This document shows, piece after piece, positions 58,703-64,000 of a stretch of 64,000 bases of DNA. Under the pieces are notes generated by a model that searched no databases, had not been told where the DNA came from, and saw only the letters and a program-made list of their open reading frames with translations. Every line of letters begins with the position of its first letter. The first letter of the stretch is position 1. The translations under genes were made by a program, and so were the position numbers. Source of the stretch: Streptomyces tagetis (GTDB taxonomy: Bacteria; Actinomycetota; Actinomycetes; Streptomycetales; Streptomycetaceae); assembly GCF_018069565.1 (NCBI RefSeq), contig NZ_JAGPNL010000010.1, forward strand, positions 62,001 to 126,000, in the 5' to 3' direction.

Positions 58703-59020
58703 TCAGGACTCCTGGGTGACGGAGACGAGCACGTCGTCCCCTTCGATCTTTACGGGGTATACGGGGACGGGGCGCGTCGCCGGAAGGCTGTCGGGCTTGC
58801 CCGAGCGGAGGTCGAAGCGCGAGCCGTGCAGCCAGCACTCGATGTGGCAGTCGTCGACCTCGCCCTCGGACAGCGAGACGTTCGCGTGCGAGCAGATGTC
58901 GTTGATCGCGAAGACCTCGCCCTCGGTGCGCACGACGGAGACCGGCGTGCCGTCGAGTTCCACCCGCTTGGGGGTGTCCTCCTCCAGCTCGCCCAGTCCA
59001 CAGACGCGTACGAAGGTCAT
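58703..59020 (-). CDS. Rieske [2Fe-2S] ferredoxin of the suf operon
   Basis: A 105-residue Rieske protein with the ligand set CSHANVSLSEGEVDDCHIECWLHGSRFD, in the C-x-H ... C-x2-H pattern. It resembles the NirD/ferredoxin subunits of non-heme dioxygenases. ATG 59020 overlaps the sufD stop by four bases, so it is a fixed member of this operon, between sufD and sufC, as in other Streptomyces. Its job may be electron transfer during cluster assembly (inference). Confidence 0.92.
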   Translation of the reverse strand: MTFVRVCGLGELEEDTPKRVELDGTPVSVVRTEGEVFAINDICSHANVSLSEGEVDDCHIECWLHGSRFDLRSGKPDSLPATRPVPVYPVKIEGDDVLVSVTQES

Positions 59021-60246
59021 GCGACCGCGGCCTCCAGCTCCTCTTCGATCTTGGCGATGAGGCGCTCCTCGATGTCCGGGACGCCGATCTGCTGGACCAG
59101 TTCGGCGAAGAAGCCCCGGACCACCAGGCGGCGGGCGTCCTTCTCGGGGATGCCGCGCGCCATCAGGTAGAAGAGCTGCTCGTCGTCGAACCGGCCGGTC
59201 GCGGAGGCGTGTCCGGCACCGACGATCTCGCCGGTCTCGATCTCCAGGTTGGGCACGGAGTCGACCCGGGCGCCGTCGGAGAGCACCAGGTTGCGGTTCA
59301 TCTCGTAGGTGTCGGTGCCCTCGGCCTTGGCCTCGATGAGCACGTCGCCGATCCACACCGCGTGCGCGTCGTCGCCCTGGAGCGCGCCCTTGTAGACGAC
59401 GTTGGACTTGCAGTGCGGCACGTTGTGGTCGACCAGGAGACGGTGCTCCTGGTGCTGGCCGGCGTCGGTGAAGTAGAGGCCGAACAGCTCGGCCTCGCCG
59501 CCGGGGCCGGCGTACGCCACGCGCGGGTGGAGGCGGACCACGTCGCCGCCGAAGGTGACGACGACGGACTTGAACGAGGCGTCGCGGCCCACGAGGGTGT
59601 TGTGCTGGCCCACGTGCACGGCGCGCTCGTCCCAGTCCTGGACCGAGACGACGGTGAGCTTGGCGCCGTCGCCGAGGACGAACTCGACGTTGGCGGCGAG
59701 CACCGCGTCACCGGTGTGGTCGATGACGACGACGGCCTCGGCGAAGGCGCCCAGCTCGACCACCTGGTGGCCGTAGGCGACGCCGCCCTCGCCGTGCACG
59801 GCGATGCGGATCGGCTCGGTGAGCACCGCCTCCTTGGCCACGGTGATCACGCCGGCCTCGGTGAACGCGGAGTACGCCTGGGCGGCGACGCGGTCCACCG
59901 GGGCGCCGGTCCGGCCGAGCCGGGCGTCGTCGCGGCCCACGGTCTCGACGGTGACGCCCTCCGGCGCCTCGACGGCGATCTTCACGGCCTCGCCGGACGC
60001 CACCGCGGTGCCGTCGTGCAGTCCGCGCAGCCGCTCCAGCGGCGTGAACCGCCACTCCTCCTCACGGCCGTGGGGGACGGGGAAGTCCGCCACGTCGTAG
60101 GACGGGGGCGCGCTCATGCGGGTGGCGACCGTCGAGGACGCCTCGGCGGCCACCGCGATCGCGCCGGCGGTGGTGGAACCCGCCGGCGGGGGTCCCCCCT
60201 GCCCCGGCGCGTTCGAGGACGTGGGGGAGTTCTGAGCCTCAGCCAT
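59017..60246 (-). CDS. sufD: Fe-S assembly protein SufD
   Basis: A 409-residue SufBD-fold protein with the C-terminal YLMARGIPEKDARRLVVRGFFAELVQQIGVPDIEERL and a beta-helix core. It partners SufB and SufC in the scaffold; it lacks the SufB cluster-binding Cys pattern. The first 45 residues are Ala/Ser/Thr-rich and poorly conserved; ATG 60246 is used, 63 bases after sufB. Confidence 0.94.
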   Translation of the reverse strand: MAEAQNSPTSSNAPGQGGPPPAGSTTAGAIAVAAEASSTVATRMSAPPSYDVADFPVPHGREEEWRFTPLERLRGLHDGTAVASGEAVKIAVEAPEGVTVETVGRDDARLGRTGAPVDRVAAQAYSAFTEAGVITVAKEAVLTEPIRIAVHGEGGVAYGHQVVELGAFAEAVVVIDHTGDAVLAANVEFVLGDGAKLTVVSVQDWDERAVHVGQHNTLVGRDASFKSVVVTFGGDVVRLHPRVAYAGPGGEAELFGLYFTDAGQHQEHRLLVDHNVPHCKSNVVYKGALQGDDAHAVWIGDVLIEAKAEGTDTYEMNRNLVLSDGARVDSVPNLEIETGEIVGAGHASATGRFDDEQLFYLMARGIPEKDARRLVVRGFFAELVQQIGVPDIEERLIAKIEEELEAAVA

Positions 60247-60309
60247 GGCTGTCGTGGTGCTCGCTTTCCTTTGCGTAAGTGGCGTGACGGGGGACGGCGG
60301 GCGGCCGGG

Positions 60310-61731
60310 TCAGCCGACCGCGCCTTCCATCTGGAGCTCGATCAGCCGGTTGAGTTCGAGCGCGTACTCCATCGGCAGCTCCTTGGCGATCGGCTCGACG
60401 AAGCCGCGCACGATCATCGCCATGGCCTCGTCCTCGGAGAGACCGCGGCTCATCAGGTAGAAGAGCTGGTCCTCGGAGACCTTGGAGACGGTCGCCTCGT
60501 GGCCCATGGACACGTCGTCCTCGCGGACGTCCACGTAGGGGTAGGTGTCCGAGCGGGAGATCGTGTCGACGAGCAGCGCGTCGCACAGGACGTTGGACTT
60601 GGAGCCCGGGGCGCCCTCGCCGATCTCGATCAGCCCGCGGTAGGAGGTGCGTCCGCCGCCGCGCGCCACCGACTTGGAGACGATGTTGGAGGACGTGTTC
60701 GGGGCCATGTGGACCATCTTGGCGCCGGCGTCCTGGTGCTGGCCCTCGCCCGCGAAGGCGATGGACAGGGTCTCGCCCTTGGCGTGCTCGCCCATCAGGT
60801 AGACGGCCGGGTACTTCATGGTCACCTTGGAGCCGATGTTGCCGTCGACCCACTCCATGGTGGCGCCCTCGTAGGCGACGGCGCGCTTGGTGACCAGGTT
60901 GTAGACGTTGTTCGACCAGTTCTGGATGGTCGTGTAGCGGCAGCGGGCGTTCTTCTTGACGATGATCTCGACGACCGCGGAGTGCAGCGAGTCCGACTTG
61001 TAGATCGGGGCGGTGCAGCCCTCGACGTAGTGCACGTACGCGCCCTCGTCGACGATGATCAGGGTCCGCTCGAACTGGCCCATGTTCTCGGTGTTGATCC
61101 GGAAGTAGGCCTGGAGCGGGATCTCCACGTGCACGCCCGGGGGCACGTAGATGAAGGAGCCGCCGGACCACACGGCGGTGTTCAGCGCGGCGAACTTGTT
61201 GTCGCCGACCGGGATGACGGTGCCGAAGTACTCCTTGAAGAGCTCCGGGTGCTCCTTGAGCGCGGTGTCGGTGTCGAGGAAGATGACGCCCTGCTCCTCC
61301 AGGTCCTCGCGGATCTGGTGGTAGACGACCTCCGACTCGTACTGCGCGGCGACACCGGCGACCAGGCGCTGCTTCTCCGCCTCCGGGATGCCGAGCTTGT
61401 CGTACGTGTTCTTGATGTCCTCGGGCAGGTCCTCCCAGGACTGCGCCTGCTTCTCCGTGGACCGCACGAAGTACTTGATGTTGTCGAAGTCGATCCCCGA
61501 CAGATCCGAGCCCCAGTTCGGCATGGGCTTCTTCTCGAAGAGCCGCAGGCCCTTGAGGCGGAGCTTGGTCATCCACTCCGGCTCGGACTTCTTCCCGGAG
61601 ATGTCCCGGACGACGTCCTCGTTGATGCCGCGCCTGGCGGAGGCGCCGGCCGTGTCGGAGTCGGCCCAGCCGTACTCGTACTTGCCCAGGCCCTCGAGTT
61701 CGGGGTGGGCAGTCTCCGTGGGGAGAGTCAT
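60310..61731 (-). CDS. sufB: Fe-S assembly scaffold SufB
   Basis: The 473-residue scaffold has WAGGSFIYVPPGVHVEIPLQAYFRIN-type core (WSGGSFIYVPPGVH), KNARCRYTTIQNWSNNVYNLVTKRA and YLMSRGLSEDEAMAMIVRGFVEPIAKELPMEYALELNRLI. It is the main site of nascent [4Fe-4S] cluster formation. ATG 61731 overlaps the sufR stop by four bases. Confidence 0.96.
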   Translation of the reverse strand: MTLPTETAHPELEGLGKYEYGWADSDTAGASARRGINEDVVRDISGKKSEPEWMTKLRLKGLRLFEKKPMPNWGSDLSGIDFDNIKYFVRSTEKQAQSWEDLPEDIKNTYDKLGIPEAEKQRLVAGVAAQYESEVVYHQIREDLEEQGVIFLDTDTALKEHPELFKEYFGTVIPVGDNKFAALNTAVWSGGSFIYVPPGVHVEIPLQAYFRINTENMGQFERTLIIVDEGAYVHYVEGCTAPIYKSDSLHSAVVEIIVKKNARCRYTTIQNWSNNVYNLVTKRAVAYEGATMEWVDGNIGSKVTMKYPAVYLMGEHAKGETLSIAFAGEGQHQDAGAKMVHMAPNTSSNIVSKSVARGGGRTSYRGLIEIGEGAPGSKSNVLCDALLVDTISRSDTYPYVDVREDDVSMGHEATVSKVSEDQLFYLMSRGLSEDEAMAMIVRGFVEPIAKELPMEYALELNRLIELQMEGAVG

Positions 61732-62459
61732 GCGGGGTTCCTCCCGGCCGTGCGTGCGGATGCGTTGTCGGTGTTCGTGGAAGTCTGGGGAACGAAGGTG
61801 GTGCAGACACCGTCGCCGTGCGCGATGGTCGCCAGCCGCTGCACGTGCGTGCCGAGCAGTTCGGCGAAGAACTCCGTCTCCGCCTCGCAGATCTGCGGGA
61901 ACTCTCCGGCGACGTGGGCGACCGGGCAGTGGTGCTGGCAGAGCTGCTCGCCCTGCTGCGGAGGAGGCGCGCTGCGCGCCGTGGCAGCGTACCCGTCCGC
62001 GCTCAGGGCCTTGGCCAGCGCCGCGGTCCGCTGGTGCGGAGGGGCGGCCTCCACCGCCTTGCGGTAGGAGCCCGCGAGGGCCGCGAAGCGGGCGCGGGCG
62101 AAGGCGGCGACCGCCTGCTGCCCGCCCTCGCGCTCGGCGATCCAGCGCAGCGCGTCCGCCGCGAGCTTGTCGTACGACTGGTCGAAAGCGTCGCGCCCGC
62201 AGTCGGTGAGCGCGAAGACCTTCGCGGGCCGCCCGCGCGTGCGCGCGCCGTAGACCCGCTGCTCACGGGCTTCGACGACGTCGTCGGCGGCCAGCGCGTC
62301 CAGGTGCCTGCGTACGGCGGCCTGGGTGAGGCCGAGACGCCCGGCCAGCGCGGTCACCGTCGACGGCCCGTGGACCAGGATGGAGCGCGCGACGCGGTTG
62401 CGTGTGGATCGCTCACCGGTCGCGAGTTCCTCCTGCGGAGCCTCGCCAACGTTTTTCAC
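61728..62459 (-). CDS. sufR: Fe-S cluster-sensing repressor SufR
   Basis: The 243-residue ArsR/DeoR-like regulator has HTH STVTALAGRLGLTQAAVRRHLDALAADDVVEAREQRVYGARTRGRPAKVF. A C-terminal cluster-binding segment CQHHCPVAHVAGEFPQICEAE supplies the cysteines. When Fe-S clusters are plentiful the holo form represses the operon. GTG 62459 is chosen: a TTGCCG-18-AACAAT promoter ends seven bases upstream, so the message is leaderless. The frame reaches 62495. Its operator overlaps that promoter. Confidence 0.9.
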   Translation of the reverse strand: MKNVGEAPQEELATGERSTRNRVARSILVHGPSTVTALAGRLGLTQAAVRRHLDALAADDVVEAREQRVYGARTRGRPAKVFALTDCGRDAFDQSYDKLAADALRWIAEREGGQQAVAAFARARFAALAGSYRKAVEAAPPHQRTAALAKALSADGYAATARSAPPPQQGEQLCQHHCPVAHVAGEFPQICEAETEFFAELLGTHVQRLATIAHGDGVCTTFVPQTSTNTDNASARTAGRNPA

Positions 62460-62472
62460 AACGCCATTGTTG
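62459..62472 (-). promoter_or_regulatory. SufR operator CAAC-N6-GTTG
   Basis: CAAC (62459-62462), six bases, GTTG (62469-62472) matches the inverted repeat known for SufR in cyanobacteria and, to my recollection, in Streptomyces. It covers the -10 and start of sufR, which suits autorepression. Confidence 0.8.
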
Positions 62473-62495
62473 CGTAATTCATCCGGGCCCGGCAA
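62466..62495 (-). promoter_or_regulatory. Leaderless promoter of the suf operon
   Basis: On the minus strand, -35 TTGCCG (62490-62495) and -10 AACAAT (62466-62471) are 18 bases apart, placing the start point at about the GTG at 62459. Confidence 0.6.
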
Positions 62496-62530
62496 CCCGC
62501 GAACGGATCACCGGGTGGTGCCCTGCGTCA

Positions 62531-62546
62531 CTTAGGTATACCTAAG
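62531..62546. promoter_or_regulatory. Perfect 16-bp palindrome CTTAGGTATACCTAAG
   Basis: Its TTAGGT/ACCTAA halves resemble DtxR-family (iron or manganese) boxes, though the centre is shorter than the 19-base iron box. Position between the suf operon and an ABC exporter makes metal-dependent control plausible. Confidence 0.6.
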
Positions 62547-62792
62547 CTGACCTGCGGAAACGATCTTTGATCGATCGTTCCGGGCCGGTCCGCGGGTTCC
62601 CCGCGCGCCCCCCGCCTCGCCCCCGCGCACCCCCTCCGACCGGCCCGCACCGCCCCGCACGCCGTTCCCGGACGACACGCCGGACGACCCTCCGGACGGA
62701 CTCCTGCGGCCCCGGGGAGCGTCGTCCCCGCGCGCGGGAGTTCCCATACCCGCCCGCCGGGGGCACCCGGCGCGTCCCTAGACTCTGGACCC

Positions 62793-63716
62793 ATGCGAAG
62801 CGAGCCCGTGGTCCAGGTCCAGGCCCTGGTGAAGCGGTACGGCACGAAGACCGCGGTGGACGGCCTCGACCTGGTGGCCCGAACGGGTGTGACCGCCGTC
62901 CTCGGCCCCAACGGCGCCGGCAAGACGACCACGGTCGAGATCTGCGAGGGGTACCGGAGACCGGACTCCGGCACGGTACGCGTCCTGGGCCTCGACCCGG
63001 TGACCCAGGGCCCCGCGCTGCGGCCCCGGATCGGCGTGATGCTCCAGTCGGGCGGCGTCTACTCCGGCGCCCGCGCCGACGAGATGCTGCGGCACGTCGC
63101 CGCGCTGCACGCCCACCCCCTGGACGTCGACGGGCTCATCGAGCGCCTGGGGCTCGGTTCCTGCGGCCGGACCACCTACCGCCGGCTCTCCGGCGGCCAG
63201 CAGCGGCGGCTCGCCCTCGCCATGGCCGTGGTCGGCCGCCCCGAGCTGGTCTTCCTCGACGAGCCCGGCGCCGGGCTCGACCCGCAGGCGCGACGCGCCA
63301 CCTGGGACCTGGTGCGCGATCTGCGCGCCGACGGCGTGTCGGTGATCCTCACCACCCACCACATGGACGAGGCCGAGCAACTCGCCGACGACGTCGCCGT
63401 CATCGACGCCGGCCGGGTCGTCGCCCAGGGCTCGCCCGAGGAGCTGTGCCGGGGCGGCGCGGAGAACACGCTGCGCTTCACCGGACGCCCCGGGCTCGAC
63501 GTCGGCTCGCTCCTCAAGGCGCTCCCCGCGAACACCTCGGCCGTCGAGCCGGCGCCCGGTTCCTACCGGGTGACCGGCACCATCGATCCCCAACTGCTCG
63601 CCACGGTGACCTCCTGGTGCGCCCAGAACGGGGTCATGCCGGACCGCATCTCGGTGGAACGGCACACCCTGGAGGACGTCTTCCTGGAGCTGACCGGCAA
63701 GGAGCTGCGCGCATGA
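62793..63716 (+). CDS. ABC exporter ATP-binding protein
   Basis: The 307-residue ABC ATPase has Walker A GPNGAGKTTTVEI, signature YRRLSGGQQRRLAL, Walker B LVFLDEPGAGLDPQARR and the switch His in ILTTHHMDEAEQLADD. A C-terminal domain follows, as in DrrA/CcmA-type drug or lipid exporters. ATG 62793 lies nine bases after a TAGACT -10-like sequence, so the message may be leaderless. The stop overlaps the permease ATG by four bases. In actinomycetes this pair is commonly next to suf; its substrate is unknown. Confidence 0.92.
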   Translation: MRSEPVVQVQALVKRYGTKTAVDGLDLVARTGVTAVLGPNGAGKTTTVEICEGYRRPDSGTVRVLGLDPVTQGPALRPRIGVMLQSGGVYSGARADEMLRHVAALHAHPLDVDGLIERLGLGSCGRTTYRRLSGGQQRRLALAMAVVGRPELVFLDEPGAGLDPQARRATWDLVRDLRADGVSVILTTHHMDEAEQLADDVAVIDAGRVVAQGSPEELCRGGAENTLRFTGRPGLDVGSLLKALPANTSAVEPAPGSYRVTGTIDPQLLATVTSWCAQNGVMPDRISVERHTLEDVFLELTGKELRA

Positions 63717-64000
63717 CCACCACGACCCCCGGCACCTTCACGCCCCGGCCCGGGGCCGCGCCGCTCCCCCGCATGATCGCCGCCCAGGCGCTGCTGGAGA
63801 CGCGGATGCTGCTGCGCAACGGCGAGCAACTGCTGCTCACGGTGATCATCCCGGCGCTGCTGCTGGTGCTGTTCGGCTCCGTGGACATCGTCGACACGGG
63901 CGAGGGCGCGGCCGTCGACTTCCTCGCCCCCGGCATCCTCGCGCTCGCCGTGCTCTCCACCGCGTTCACCGGCCAGGCCATCGCCACCGGCTTCGAACGC
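63713..64000 (+). CDS. ABC exporter permease (3' truncated by window)
   Basis: The first 96 residues of an ABC-2 type permease are visible: Thr/Pro-rich tail (MTTTTPGTFTPRPG), IAAQALLETRMLLRNGEQLLLTVIIPALLLVLFGSVDIV with the first membrane helix, then PGILALAVLSTAFTGQAIATGFER starting the second. ATG 63713 overlaps the ATPase stop by four bases. It forms the membrane part of the exporter; the rest lies beyond the window. Confidence 0.9.
   Translation, partial: MTTTTPGTFTPRPGAAPLPRMIAAQALLETRMLLRNGEQLLLTVIIPALLLVLFGSVDIVDTGEGAAVDFLAPGILALAVLSTAFTGQAIATGFER

Larger units (their letters stand above)
62460..62792. other. Divergent region between sufR and the ABC exporter
   Basis: No gene is credible in these 333 bases. 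They hold the sufR promoter and operator, a 16-base perfect palindrome at 62531-62546, a C-rich stretch of no visible structure, and a -10-like TAGACT (62779-62784) nine bases before the exporter ATG. Confidence 0.5.

Overview
The window is high-G+C actinobacterial DNA with many GTG starts, ATGA/GTGA stop-start overlaps and strong GC hairpins at convergent gene ends. Together with a complete ectABCD operon, an LAxTG sortase-E substrate, a sufR-led suf operon and a cob cluster with a CbiG-CobJ fusion, this points to Streptomyces. From memory, the cob, ect, dapD and suf blocks occur in the same order in S. coelicolor. The species was not determined.

Layout. (1) 1-12.0 kb: cobalamin (corrin ring) operon on the + strand: chelatase (5' end cut by the window), cobO, cobB, cobI, cobM, cobL, cbiG-cobJ, cobH, cbiX with a histidine-rich tail, and a CobC-like aminotransferase, almost all translationally overlapping. 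A ZIP metal transporter is inserted on the opposite strand. (2) 12.2-15.8 kb: LAxTG wall-anchored protein, amidohydrolase, class V aminotransferase. (3) 15.8-19.5 kb: an AT-rich leader and ectABCD for ectoine and 5-hydroxyectoine. (4) 19.6-24.5 kb: class V aminotransferase, DsbA/FrnE oxidoreductase, 2-oxoglutarate-semialdehyde dehydrogenase with a divergent IclR regulator, and a GNAT protein. (5) 24.7-37.7 kb: a pectin/sugar-acid block with secreted PL1 pectate lyase, ABC binding protein and two permeases, a Gfo/Idh oxidoreductase co-translated with a DUF6807 protein, an IlvD/Edd sugar-acid dehydratase, a KdgD-like dehydratase, a GntR regulator, an unrecognised probable TIM-barrel protein and uronate dehydrogenase. 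(6) 38.3-43.4 kb: DeoR regulator, polyol ABC transporter and polyol dehydrogenase. (7) 43.5-51.3 kb: small conserved protein, duplicated TerD-type protein, DUF1707 protein, ACC deaminase with its GntR regulator, a 478-residue protein of unknown function, and a secreted endonuclease/exonuclease/phosphatase. (8) 51.4-54.4 kb: DUF3618 and holin-like membrane proteins, dapA paralogue, dapD. (9) 54.8-62.8 kb: SMR efflux protein with TetR regulator, and the suf operon (sufR-B-D-Rieske-C-S-U-T) with a SufR-type operator on its promoter. (10) 62.8-64 kb: ABC exporter ATPase and a permease cut by the window end.

How the genes work together. Blocks 4 and 5 read as one catabolic programme. Pectate lyase opens the polymer and an ABC importer brings in sugars or sugar acids. 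Uronate dehydrogenase, the IlvD/Edd dehydratase, the KdgD-type dehydratase and the semialdehyde dehydrogenase would then carry uronate (or arabinose/xylose-derived acids) to 2-oxoglutarate. The Gfo/Idh-DUF6807 pair and the TIM-barrel protein are the unexplained members and the most interesting proteins here. Noncoding structure includes several tandem-repeat tracts (45.15, 54.48 and 37.80 kb) and palindromic operator candidates in front of IclR, both GntR genes, DeoR, SMR/TetR and sufR. Two genes (sufR and the ACC-deaminase GntR) appear to have leaderless promoters.
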